A stretch of DNA of 64,000 nt from JAJFUI01 sp963754135. Lineage in GTDB: Bacteria > Planctomycetota > Planctomycetia > Pirellulales > Thermoguttaceae. Positions 28,921-37,187 of this stretch are shown in pieces. The notes beneath the pieces are model-generated. The model worked only from the letters and a program-made list of their open reading frames with translations. It did not search any database and had not been told where the DNA came from. The DNA is taken from positions 201,496 through 265,495 of the forward strand of contig CAVWEY010000005.1 of the NCBI GenBank assembly GCA_963754135.1. The letters are read 5' to 3'. How positions within the stretch are numbered: position 1 is the first letter of the stretch; the number at the start of each line of letters is the position of its first letter. The translations under genes and the position numbers were made by a program.

Positions 28921-29923
28921 TTAGCGGGTGACGTCGCGGACGAAGCCCAGCAGGATTGCCCCGGTCGTGTCGCCGGGGGCGCCGATCAGGTGATTGGCGG
29001 TGAAATGGGTCCGGCCTTCCAGCACCCGGCACTCGGCCCGGCCCTTGGCGTCTTTGATCAGCCCGGCCAGTCTCTCGGCGGCCTGGTTCGAGGAGTTGCC
29101 TTTTTGGAACGACACGAACAGAAACGGCGGCAAGGGCTTGGCGTCGGCGACGTGCGTCACCGGGGAGGCATCCCGCCAGGCAGCCTCGGAATCGCCGAAC
29201 GCTTGTTTGATGTAAGGGGCATACGTGCCGCCGGCCTTGACCATCGCCGCCAAATCGTAGGCCCCGCCGCTCCAGGCGACCACCCCGCGGAGATCGCCGG
29301 GGCGAAGCCCGACATGGGCCAGGTAGTGCGGGTCGAGCGCCAAGAGCGTCACCAGGTGGCAGCCGGCGGAATGGCCCATCACCACAATCCGCTTTGGCGA
29401 TGCGCCAATCTCGGCCGCGTGGTCATACACCCAGCGGACGGCCGCCGCCACGTCGTTGATATGCGCCGGGTGGCTGACGGCGGGCGACAGGCGGTAGTTG
29501 GCGCTCACGAAGACGATCCCGTTCTCGTTGAGAAACTTGGGCTTGTAGCTCACGCCGCTCTTGTCCCCCTTGCTCCATTCGCCCCGGTGGAAGAACACCA
29601 CCACGGGCGCGTCTTGGCGCTGCGCGGCCGGTAGACGTCAAGCCGCTGCTTCTCGTCCTTGCCGTAAGGGACGTCGGCGCGGACGACTGCGCTGGGCGAC
29701 AGCACGGCGGCCTCGGAGGGCTGGGGTTCCTTGTTGGCGCTCTTGGGCGCGGGACCGCCGGGGTGGAAGGCCCGTCCGGCGGGGCCGCCTTGACCGCCGC
29801 CAGTCCGCCGGCCAAGACCAGGCCCATCGCTCCCATCAGCGCAACCGCCCGCCGCAACCGGCGGCCGGACCCATCACCGCTCTTTCCGCCCACGAGCCGG
29901 GGCAACGCGCAACCGGAAAACAT
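28921..29923 (-). CDS. Alpha/beta hydrolase (esterase/lipase), two frameshifts
   Basis: A secreted or periplasmic carboxylesterase-like enzyme. The ATG at 29923 follows GGGAG, and a hydrophobic segment (AVALMGAMGLVLAGGLAAV) acts as signal or anchor. The sequence is continuous only after two frame changes. Near 29760 it enters a frame encoding VVRADVPYGKDEKQRLDVYR, and near 29615 it enters the frame APVVVFFHRGEWSKGDKSG. The HSL-like oxyanion region is VVVFFHRGEW, the nucleophile elbow is MGHSAGCHL, and the late His is in GRTHFTAN. The stop is at 28921. The breaks lie beside short G/C runs. Confidence 0.8.
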
Positions 29924-30070
29924 CTTGGTCTCCCATGAAGTGAGCCGTGTCAAGACGCCCATTCTCCGTTTCGGGCCTTTTCGGCCAACCTACGCTATCA
30001 CTGCGGACGTGTAAAGGGGTCCGACGCGACTGCTGCGAAGACACCGGCACGATCTTGTTGGCTCATCCGT

Positions 30071-30355
30071 TCAACTGCCGCCGAACTTCTTGTCGAATTG
30101 CTCGATGGGCATGGCCGCCTCGGTGAAGAAGTTGATGTCGGTCAACTTCCTCAACCCGACCGACGCCGCCATGGCGTCGGTCATGTCGGGCAATTCGGCG
30201 ATGATGACCAGGTCGAATTCGCCCAAGAGGGCATAGATGCCTTTCACCCGGCCGCCGAGGTCCTCAATCAGGTGCCGCGCCTTCTTCGTACATTCAGAGC
30301 CAATCTTCTGCGCGGCCAGTGACGAATACCTGCCGAACAAGAAAAACGTCGCCAT
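30071..30355 (-). CDS. GYD domain protein
   Basis: 94 residues of the GYD family, a ferredoxin-like dimeric alpha-beta barrel fold of unclear role. Typical features are FFLFGRYSSLAAQKI at the start, IYALLGEFDLVIIAELPD in the middle and an ending around FFTEAAMPIEQF. It lies 19 bases downstream of the HAD phosphatase gene on the same strand, so the two are probably co-transcribed. Confidence 0.85.
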   Translation of the reverse strand: MATFFLFGRYSSLAAQKIGSECTKKARHLIEDLGGRVKGIYALLGEFDLVIIAELPDMTDAMAASVGLRKLTDINFFTEAAMPIEQFDKKFGGS

Positions 30356-30374
30356 GTTTGTCCTCCTTTGACTG

Positions 30375-30869
30375 TCACGCCTCGGAGCGTGCCAGAACGA
30401 GCCGTTCGGGCAGGCGCTTCAGCCGGGTGTACCACGGCTCTTCCTCGGGGTGGATCGGCTCGACCAGGATCGCGCGGATTCCGGCCAACCGGCCGGCCAT
30501 CACGTCGGCGAAGAGTTGATCGCCGACGATGGCGGTTTCGGCGTTCAGGCAGCCGAGCTGGCGGACTGCGGCGCGGATTCCCCACGGAAAGGGCTTCATG
30601 GCACCCCAAACACAGGGGAGCGCCAGCCGCTGGGCGAACTGCCGGATTCGCCCGCCCATCCCGTTGCTGACCAGGCACAGACTAATGCCTGCGATCCGCA
30701 GTTGCTCGATCCACGCGGTCACTTCGGGCAGGGCCTCGTTCTGACGATAGCGGGTGAGCGTGCAATCCACGTCCAACAACAGCGCACGGAGTCCCCACTG
30801 ATGGAGCCGCTCGGGCGTCAGCTCCCAGACCCGATAGACCCGGTAGTGGGGCGTCAAGAGGCGAAACAT
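30375..30869 (-). CDS. YqeG family HAD-IIIA phosphatase
   Basis: 164 residues. HAD motif I is LLLDVDCTLTRY, motif II is in CLVSNGMGG, and motif III/IV is in VGDQLFADVMAGRLAG. The spacing fits the YqeG subfamily (small HAD-IIIA phosphatases, also known for phosphatidylglycerophosphate phosphatase relatives). The substrate is not determined. The gene is divergent from the polyprenyl-arabinose-type operon starting at 31039. Confidence 0.88.
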   Translation of the reverse strand: MFRLLTPHYRVYRVWELTPERLHQWGLRALLLDVDCTLTRYRQNEALPEVTAWIEQLRIAGISLCLVSNGMGGRIRQFAQRLALPCVWGAMKPFPWGIRAAVRQLGCLNAETAIVGDQLFADVMAGRLAGIRAILVEPIHPEEEPWYTRLKRLPERLVLARSEA

Positions 30870-31038
30870 GGGACGGCGTGGCCGGACTGGATTACCGCAA
30901 AATTGGCTACTCTATTATAGCCGAGAACAGGGCGTGGGAGTGGGCATGACGCGCCCGCAACCACTGGTCGCGGCTCGACATTGATCTTGACGGCGATGGG
31001 GTGATGGGCTACCCTGCTTGGTTGCGAGGAGTCCCCCC

Positions 31039-32378
31039 ATGTCGCAACAACCGTACCAGTCGAAGCTTACCGGTTGGGGCCGCTTTCCCGTGGTGGAAGG
31101 GCTGGTGTTCAGGTCCGAGAGCCTGGCGGCAACCACCGAGAGGGCTGCGCTTTCCCGCGGCTTGGGCCGGTCCTATGGCGACTCGTCGCTTCCCGCCCGG
31201 GCGGACTTCCCGGTGGCCGACACCACGCTGGCCGACCGCCTGTTGAGCTTTGATCCGGTTACGGGGCTGCTGAGGGCGGAGGCGGGCGTGTCGTTGCTGG
31301 ACTTGAACCGGGTGTTTCTCCGCTGCGGCTGGTTTGTGCCCGTCTCGCCCGGCACTCAATTTGTCACCGTCGGCGGCATGGTCGCCTCCGACGTCCACGG
31401 CAAGAACCATCACGTCGACGGCTGTTTCGGCCAGCACGTCGGCAGCATCAAGCTCCGCGTGGCGGACGGGCGGATCATCGAGTGTTCGGAGACGTCGGAG
31501 CCGGAATTGTTTCGCGCCACCCTCGGCGGCATGGGGCTGACCGGCCACATTTTGGAGGTCGAGTTCCCGATGCGGCCGATCCCCTCGCCCTGGATTTGGG
31601 GCGAGAGCCAACGGATCGACGACCTCGACCGGATGGTGGCCGGGCTGAAGGAGGCGGCCCGCGAGTGGCCGATGACCGTCGGCTGGGTCGATTGCCTGGC
31701 GCGGGGGCCAGCCTGGGGCGGGGCATTTTGATGAAGGGGCGCTGGGCGCGGCGGGAAGAGGCCCCCGAAGAGCCGCCGCCGCCAAAACGCCGCTTCCGCG
31801 TGCCGTTCCAGTTTCCCGGCCTGGCGCTGTGCCGGCCGAGCATGAAGGCATTCAACCTGGCGTACTATTGGAAACACGTGCAGCGGGTCCGCCACGGCAT
31901 TCTGCACCCCGAGGCATTTTTCTATCCGCTGGACGCGCTGGATGACTGGAACTTGATCTACGGCTGGCGGGGATTCACCCAGTACCAATGCGTGCTGCCG
32001 CACGCGGAAGACAACGGGCCGGCGCGGCGGTTCCTGGAGCTTTTCGTTTCCGGCGGGGGGATGGGGTTCTTGTGTGTCATCAAGGACTGCGGCGCGGAGG
32101 GCAGGGGGATGCTCTCCTTCCCGCGGCCGGGAATGTCCATCGCCATGGATTTTCCCATTCACCCCACGAAGACCCCGGCCCTGGTGGACCGGCTCAACGA
32201 ACTGGTGATCCGCGAGGGGGGACGCATCTACCTGACGAAGGACACCTTCACCCGTGCGGAGCACTTCCGGGCGATGGAGCCGCGGCTGGAGGCCTTCAAC
32301 GCGGTCCGCCGCCGCTGGGACCCGGAGGTCCGCATCCGCAGCGCCCAGTCGGTCCGGCTTCTGGGAGACCCCGCATGA
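31039..32378 (+). CDS. DprE1-like FAD-dependent oxidase, one homopolymer frameshift
   Basis: Resembles decaprenylphosphoryl-beta-D-ribose 2'-oxidase, which with DprE2 epimerises polyprenyl-P-ribose to polyprenyl-P-arabinose. The ATG at 31039 follows GAGGAG. The FAD-binding part has RGLGRSYGDSSL, PVSPGTQFVTVGGMVASDVH and GKNHHVDG. The C-terminal ALO-type domain has SFPRPGMSIAMDFP and REGGRIYLTKD. The frame breaks in a run of five G at 31703-31707. A sixth G would restore CLARGASLGRGILMKGRW. The stop TGA overlaps the next ATG by four bases. The family match is good; the exact substrate is inferred from the neighbouring genes. Confidence 0.87.
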
Positions 32379-33166
32379 AAGCCGTATTGTTGGGAGCGAG
32401 CCGGGGGATGGGCCGGGCGTTGGGGCGGCTGCTGGCGGCCCGCGGCGCCCGGCTGTTTCTCCTGGAGCACGTGGCCGAGGACTTGGAGCGTTCGGCGCGA
32501 GACCTGGAAATCCGCGGGGCCCAGGCGCCGGTGCGGACCGCCTATTGCGACCTCTTGCAGCCGGACAGTTTTGCTCCGGCGCTCGATCAGGCCCGGCGGG
32601 AGTTGGACGGTTTCGACACGGTGGTGGTCACGGCCGGCCTGTTCGCCCCGCAGGAGGAGTTGGAGAACGACCGGCAACTGACGGCCCGGCTGTTGGCGGC
32701 CGATTTCACCAACACCGTGCTGTTTTGCGAAGAGGCCCGCAAACGGTTGCTCGCTCATTGTACTCCTCTCGCTCCGCGAGAGGAAAGTCCGTCACGGCGG
32801 GGCGTGACGAGTACCTTGGGCACGTTGTGCGTGTTCAGTTCGGTGGCCGGCGAGCGGGGCCGGAAACCGGTAATCCTCTACGGGGCGGCCAAGGCGGGCC
32901 TGTCCCACTATCTCGAAGGCTTGGACCACAAGTTCCGTGCCCGCGGGCTGAGAACCGTGTGCGTCAAGCCGGGTTTCGTGAAGACGGGGATGACGGTCGG
33001 GCTAAAGCCGCCGCCCTTTGCCGGCACGCCAGAGGAGGTCGCCCGCCGGGTATTGCGGGCGATCGACCGCGGCTGGCCGGAAGTCTACGTCCCCTGGCAA
33101 TGGCGCGGGGTGATGTGCGTGGTCCGCAATCTGCCCCGGATGGTGATGCGGAAGATCGAGTTCTGA
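32375..33166 (+). CDS. DprE2-like short-chain dehydrogenase
   Basis: 263 residues. The NAD(P)-binding motif is LLGASRGMGRALG, the active-site Ser is in VFSSVAGERG, and YGAAKAGLSHYL carries the YxxxK pair. It matches the reductase that completes ribose-to-arabinose epimerisation after DprE1, and it overlaps that gene by four bases. An in-frame palindromic element is inserted at about 32760-32814, giving CTPLAPREESPSRRGVTST between the cofactor-binding half and the active-site Ser. It lies in a region expected to be a loop, so the enzyme may still fold. Confidence 0.85.
   Translation: MKAVLLGASRGMGRALGRLLAARGARLFLLEHVAEDLERSARDLEIRGAQAPVRTAYCDLLQPDSFAPALDQARRELDGFDTVVVTAGLFAPQEELENDRQLTARLLAADFTNTVLFCEEARKRLLAHCTPLAPREESPSRRGVTSTLGTLCVFSSVAGERGRKPVILYGAAKAGLSHYLEGLDHKFRARGLRTVCVKPGFVKTGMTVGLKPPPFAGTPEEVARRVLRAIDRGWPEVYVPWQWRGVMCVVRNLPRMVMRKIEF
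32760..32814. repeat. Composite palindrome inside the SDR gene
   Basis: The hairpin CCTCTCGCTCCGCGAGAGG is followed by GTCACGGCGGGGCGTGAC, the pair framed by TACTC and GAGTA. A sister copy with CCTCACGCTCCGCGTGAGG and GTCACGCGGAGCGTGAC ends the membrane-protein gene at 34731-34782. Confidence 0.85.
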
Positions 33167-34776
33167 TGCAGCACAAGCACGCACTCCTGTTGGCCGTGCT
33201 GGCGCCGCTGGCCGTTTGGGCTTGCCTCTTGCCGGCGTATTTGGCCGGCGGCAATGGGCTGAGCGCCGACAGCGCCAGTTACATCGAGTGCGCCGAGAGC
33301 ATCCGGGCGGGGCGGGGCTTTCAAGTTCGTCCTTTTGGCGGGCTCGACCGGCGGCTCTGGCAGCCCCTGGACTACTTTCCGCCGGGCTATCCGTTGTTGA
33401 CGGCGGGGCTGATGGAACTGGGGGTCGGCCACGCCTACGGCGCCGCGCGGGCGGTGGCGGCCGGCTGCTCGTGCCTCTTCTTGCTCCTCGTGCTGGGATT
33501 CTACGCCCGGACGTTGCCCCTCTGGATCGCGGCGTTGTTGGGCATCGGATTGGTCTCCACTCCACCCATGCTCGCCTGTGAAAGCGCGTGTCTGAGCGAG
33601 GGGCCGTACATGCTCTTGACGGCCGCTTCGCTGCTGTTGTTGTTGAGGGGGACCGCGGCGGAAAAAAGGGACAGTCCCCATTTGTGCGAAGCACCCTCCG
33701 GGCCGTTCCGGCAAATGGGGACTGTCCCCTTTTTCCGCCGCGGCGCAAGTTGGTGGCTTTTCGCCGCGGGCCTGGCGGGCGGTTGCGCGTGGTGTGTCCG
33801 AAACGTGGGAGCGGCTTTGTTTCTGGCCTCGTTGCTCTACTTGGGGAGCCAGTTGCCCCGGCTTCGTGCCGGCGGGCTGGCACGCGCCGCCGGTGCGTGG
33901 CTGGCCGGGTGGTTTGCGGGCTGCGGATGGCTGGTGGCCTGGAACCTTCGCACCTTTGGCGCGATCAGTCCCTACCACATGCCGCCGAGGGAATTGCCGA
34001 TCGCTTTGATGGCCATGATTGCCGCGGCCGCCGTTGCAACAGCAATTGTCATTCTGAGCGCAGCGAAGAATCTCTTCCGGGCGCACGCCAGATCCTTCGC
34101 TGCGCTCAGGATGACGGCCCCCGTCTATCTGTTGGGGGGATTCTTGCTATTTCATGTGTTGGCCGTTATCATGGCCCACAGCGTCTACCGGATGGGCGAG
34201 GCGGTGCAGAGTTTCCGGTTCTACGTGGCGGTGTATTGGATCGGCTTGTGGCTTGTGGCCCTGTATGTGCGACGGCTTAGTGCCCGACTGCCGCTGAAGC
34301 CGCGGAGAACCGCGGCGATGCTGGTCGCCGCCGCGGCCGTGCTCGCCGCCTCGCAGGCCGTTGGAGTGCTGCTCGCGGCAAAGAGGGACGCGCCGGGCCG
34401 GGATGAGGTGGCACGCTTGGGAAAAAGAATCCCCAAGGACAAGCTAGTGCTGGCCGATCGCGTGGAAGAACTGCGGGTGTTCGGGGAGGTGAACGCCCGG
34501 TGCGTGCCGGATGTCAAGTATGGACAAGCCCCCCTGACCTGGAGCGAGATCGGGCAGGCGGGCAGAGACGGCCGGCTGTGGGGCATTGTCCTCTGGAATG
34601 ACGGTTTGTGCCGGCAGGGCCGCTTCGGAGACGCCCTCCGCGAATTGGTTCTCAGTCCGGGCATGTTTCCGCAACTGCGGAAACTGGAAACCGGAAGCAG
34701 AATGTCCGTTTGGGAGTTCGTGCCTGAGCGTACTCCTCACGCTCCGCGTGAGGAAACCGCGTCACGCGGAGCGTGA
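33166..34776 (+). CDS. Polytopic membrane protein, GT-C (GT39-like) glycosyltransferase candidate
   Basis: 536 residues with about ten membrane helices. An early luminal/periplasmic acidic site is likely in LSADSASYIECAESI, as in GT-C transferases that use polyprenyl-phosphate sugars. The ATG at 33166 overlaps the SDR stop. Three palindromic elements are translated in frame: EKRDSPHLCE to QMGTVPFFRR (33658-33738), ILSAAKNLFRAHARSFAALR (34049-34114) and PHAPREETASRGA, whose repeat also supplies the stop codon. The first lies between membrane helices. The operon context suggests an acceptor for polyprenyl-P-arabinose, which is inference. Confidence 0.72.
   Translation: MQHKHALLLAVLAPLAVWACLLPAYLAGGNGLSADSASYIECAESIRAGRGFQVRPFGGLDRRLWQPLDYFPPGYPLLTAGLMELGVGHAYGAARAVAAGCSCLFLLLVLGFYARTLPLWIAALLGIGLVSTPPMLACESACLSEGPYMLLTAASLLLLLRGTAAEKRDSPHLCEAPSGPFRQMGTVPFFRRGASWWLFAAGLAGGCAWCVRNVGAALFLASLLYLGSQLPRLRAGGLARAAGAWLAGWFAGCGWLVAWNLRTFGAISPYHMPPRELPIALMAMIAAAAVATAIVILSAAKNLFRAHARSFAALRMTAPVYLLGGFLLFHVLAVIMAHSVYRMGEAVQSFRFYVAVYWIGLWLVALYVRRLSARLPLKPRRTAAMLVAAAAVLAASQAVGVLLAAKRDAPGRDEVARLGKRIPKDKLVLADRVEELRVFGEVNARCVPDVKYGQAPLTWSEIGQAGRDGRLWGIVLWNDGLCRQGRFGDALRELVLSPGMFPQLRKLETGSRMSVWEFVPERTPHAPREETASRGA
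33658..33738. repeat. 27-bp inverted repeat inside the membrane protein gene
   Basis: Arms at 33658-33684 and 33712-33738 match with one mismatch. The core words are GGGACAGTCCCCATTTG and its complement. The element adds exactly 27 codons (81 bases), so the reading frame is kept. Confidence 0.88.
34049..34114. repeat. Inverted repeat inside the membrane protein gene
   Basis: TCATTCTGAGCGCAGCGAAG and further bases (34049-34073) pair with 34090-34114 (AGATCCTTCGCTGCGCTCAG plus GATGA) with few mismatches. The block is 66 bases, or 22 codons, and translates in frame. Confidence 0.88.
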
Positions 34777-34782
34777 CGAGTA
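34731..34782. repeat. Composite palindrome carrying a gene end
   Basis: The hairpins CCTCACGCTCCGCGTGAGG and GTCACGCGGAGCGTGAC lie in tandem. The TGA stop of the GT-C candidate (34774-34776) lies in the second hairpin. The next gene starts just after it at 34803. Confidence 0.85.
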
Positions 34783-34802
34783 CACAACTACGGGATCGCC
34801 TC

Positions 34803-35681
34803 ATGCTTACCGGCCTCGTCCGACTTGCCCGACCGCAAGACTGGATCAAGAACGTCTTCGTTCTCTTGCCCGTGCCGTTTGCCGTAAAGGCGATGCACGC
34901 GGCGGCGCGACAGAACCTGGCGCCCGTCTCCTTTTTGCTCGGGCTGGCGGGTTTCTGCCTCGTGAACTCGGCGATCTACACGCTCAACGACCTGTGCGAC
35001 GCCAAGGCCGACCGGCTGCACCCGACGAAGCGCGGCCGGCCGATCGCGGCCGGCGAGGTGAGCAAGCGGGCCGCGGCGGTTCAGATTGCGGTCCTCCTGC
35101 TGGCCGGGTTGGCTCTGTGCCTGGCCGCCGAGCGGCCCCCGGCGGTGGCCATCGTGTTGAGCTACATCGCCATCAACACGGCTTACAACCTGGGCGCCAA
35201 GCACGTCACTTTGCTGGACGTGTTTCTGCTCTCCTCGGGGTTCGTGATCCGGGTGTTGCTCGGGTGCGCGTTGGTTTCGGTCACGGCGTCGCCGTGGTTG
35301 CTGCTGTGCACGGCCACGCTGGCGCTTTTTCTGGGTTTTGCCAAGCGGCGGGCCGACCTGACCGAGGAACTGGACCTAAACCATCGCCCCAGCCTCCGCG
35401 GCTACAGCAAGGGGTTTCTCGACCAGGCGGTCGGTATCTGCGCCGGCGTGGCCCTTGTGAGCTATGCGCTATATTGCATCGAGGTGAAGAACGTGTTGCT
35501 GCCCGGCCGGGAAATGGCCTCGATGCCCTTTGTGGCTTACGGAATCTTGAATTATCTCCGTATGGTTTACGTCGAGGGGGCTGGCGGCTCGCCGGTCGAC
35601 GTTGCCTATCGCTCCCTATCGACGCAAATCTGTGCCGCCGGATGGATCGCCGCGGTGACGTGGAGCCTGGGATTGTGGTAG
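34803..35681 (+). CDS. UbiA-family phosphoribosyltransferase (decaprenyl-phosphate phosphoribosyltransferase-like)
   Basis: A membrane prenyltransferase-fold enzyme resembling the mycobacterial enzyme (Rv3806c) that joins phosphoribosyl pyrophosphate to polyprenyl phosphate, the first step to polyprenyl-P-arabinose. The first Asp-rich motif is NDLCDAKADRLHPTKRGRP, and the second region FLGFAKRRADLTEE matches the KRRxEL-type motif of this subfamily. About eight membrane helices. The ATG at 34803 is chosen; an in-frame GTG at 34773 lies inside a repeat. The following flippase-like gene starts seven bases after the stop. Confidence 0.88.
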   Translation: MLTGLVRLARPQDWIKNVFVLLPVPFAVKAMHAAARQNLAPVSFLLGLAGFCLVNSAIYTLNDLCDAKADRLHPTKRGRPIAAGEVSKRAAAVQIAVLLLAGLALCLAAERPPAVAIVLSYIAINTAYNLGAKHVTLLDVFLLSSGFVIRVLLGCALVSVTASPWLLLCTATLALFLGFAKRRADLTEELDLNHRPSLRGYSKGFLDQAVGICAGVALVSYALYCIEVKNVLLPGREMASMPFVAYGILNYLRMVYVEGAGGSPVDVAYRSLSTQICAAGWIAAVTWSLGLW

Positions 35682-35688
35682 AGCAGGG

Positions 35689-36702
35689 ATGAAAAGACTC
35701 CTGATTACACTGCTGAAGATCGCGCTGTCGGCGGCCATTCTGGGCTATCTCGTGTGGAACTCCATGCGGGGGCAGCAGAACGTCAACGTCTTCGCCAACC
35801 TCCGCAATCAGCCGAAGGACTGGCCGATGCTGGCCGCGGCCTGGGCGTTTTGCACCGCCGCCGTGCTGCTGACGTTTGTCCGCTGGTGGTATCTGGTCCG
35901 CGCCTTAGACATCCCCTGCCGCTTCGCCGACGCGATGCGCATCAGTTTCTGGGGCTACCTGTTCAATCTGGCCCCGCTGGGCATCGTGGCCGGCGACCTG
36001 GTGAAGGCGGTGATGCTCGACCACGAGCACCGCGGCTATCGCGCCAAGGCCCTGGCCTCGGTCCTGGTGGACCGCATCCTCGGCCTGTACGTCCTCTTCG
36101 TCGTGGCCACCGCGGCGATCCTCTTGACCGGCTTTTGGCAGATCAAGGATCCGTTGATCTGGTGGGTCTGCAAGCTCACTTTTGCCCTGACGGTCATCAG
36201 CACCATTGGGCTGGCCGCGCTACTGGGTCCTGACCTGAGCGACGGGTGGCTGATTCGGAAGCTGGGGCGGATCCCCCGCGTCGGACGCCCCCTGGAAAGC
36301 CTCATCGTCGCCGTGCGGATGTATTGCCACAAACCGCTGGTGCTGGCCATCTCGTCGCTGGCGACCGTCGGCGTACACAGTTTTTTCGCCATCGGCTGCT
36401 GGCTGATTGCCTGTGGGCTGCCGGGCAATCACCTTTCGCTGGGCGAGCATTTTGTGGTGATGCCGCTCAGTTCGGCGATGGGGGTGATTCCCTTGGCGAT
36501 GGGGCCGCTGGAATATGTGCTTGATCTCCTCTACGCCCGCGTGTCGGCCGCCCAGGGCCTGGCCGTCATCAAGGGCCAGGGGTTTGTTGTCGCGCTGGCC
36601 TACCGGCTGATCACGGTGCTCACGGCCGCGCTGGGCCTGCCGTACTATTTCAAGAATCGCCGCGAGATGTCCGAAGTCATCCACGAGGCGGAACAACAGT
36701 GA
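35689..36702 (+). CDS. Lysylphosphatidylglycerol synthase TM-region/flippase-like protein (UPF0104)
   Basis: 337 residues with about eight membrane helices. The family core includes FWGYLFNLAPLGIVAGDLVKAVML and LASVLVDRILGLYVLF. The C-terminal part has LPLSSAMGVIPLAMGPLEY and ends with a short charged tail (EVIHEAEQQ). Relatives include AglD-like and lipid-handling proteins, and the family is often encoded with cell-envelope sugar genes. Position after the UbiA-type gene suggests handling of the lipid-linked sugar; that is inference. Confidence 0.82.
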   Translation: MKRLLITLLKIALSAAILGYLVWNSMRGQQNVNVFANLRNQPKDWPMLAAAWAFCTAAVLLTFVRWWYLVRALDIPCRFADAMRISFWGYLFNLAPLGIVAGDLVKAVMLDHEHRGYRAKALASVLVDRILGLYVLFVVATAAILLTGFWQIKDPLIWWVCKLTFALTVISTIGLAALLGPDLSDGWLIRKLGRIPRVGRPLESLIVAVRMYCHKPLVLAISSLATVGVHSFFAIGCWLIACGLPGNHLSLGEHFVVMPLSSAMGVIPLAMGPLEYVLDLLYARVSAAQGLAVIKGQGFVVALAYRLITVLTAALGLPYYFKNRREMSEVIHEAEQQ

Positions 36703-36725
36703 GTTCTTTACAGAAAGGGTTCTCC

Positions 36726-37169
36726 ATGAAAGTCGCCACCATTGTGACCAACCGGGGCACGATCCGCCTGAAACTGCACGCCGACAAAGCCCCGCGGACC
36801 GCAGCCAACTTCGAGAAGCTGGCCGGCCAAGGTTTTTACGACGGCCTGAAGTTCCACCGCGTCATCCCCGATTTCATGGTCCAGACCGGCTGCCCCCAGG
36901 GGACCGGCACGGGCGGGCCCGGCTATACCTTCAAGGACGAGTTCCACAAAGACCTCAAGCATAGCGGGCCGGGCGTGCTCTCGATGGCCAACGCCGGCCC
37001 AAACACCAACGGCTCCCAGTTCTTCATCACCCACGTCGCCACTCCCTGGCTCGACGGCAAACACTCCGTCTTCGGCCAGGTGATCGAAGGACAGGACGTG
37101 GTCAATGCGATCAAGCAGGGCGACCGGATGGAAAAAGTCACGGTGGCCGAAGAGGCGGAGGCGGAATAA
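36726..37169 (+). CDS. Cyclophilin-type peptidyl-prolyl isomerase
   Basis: 147 residues catalysing cis-trans isomerisation of prolyl bonds. The ATG at 36726 (MKVATIVTNRGTIRLKLH) is preferred; an upstream in-frame GTG only adds leader. Active-site features are FHRVIPDFMVQTG, the loop FKDEF, MANAGPNTNGSQFFIT and LDGKHSVFGQVIEG. There is no signal peptide, so it acts in the cytoplasm. It converges with the GspF-like gene. Confidence 0.95.
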   Translation: MKVATIVTNRGTIRLKLHADKAPRTAANFEKLAGQGFYDGLKFHRVIPDFMVQTGCPQGTGTGGPGYTFKDEFHKDLKHSGPGVLSMANAGPNTNGSQFFITHVATPWLDGKHSVFGQVIEGQDVVNAIKQGDRMEKVTVAEEAEAE

Positions 37170-37187
37170 GGAGAAGATGCCGCGTTC

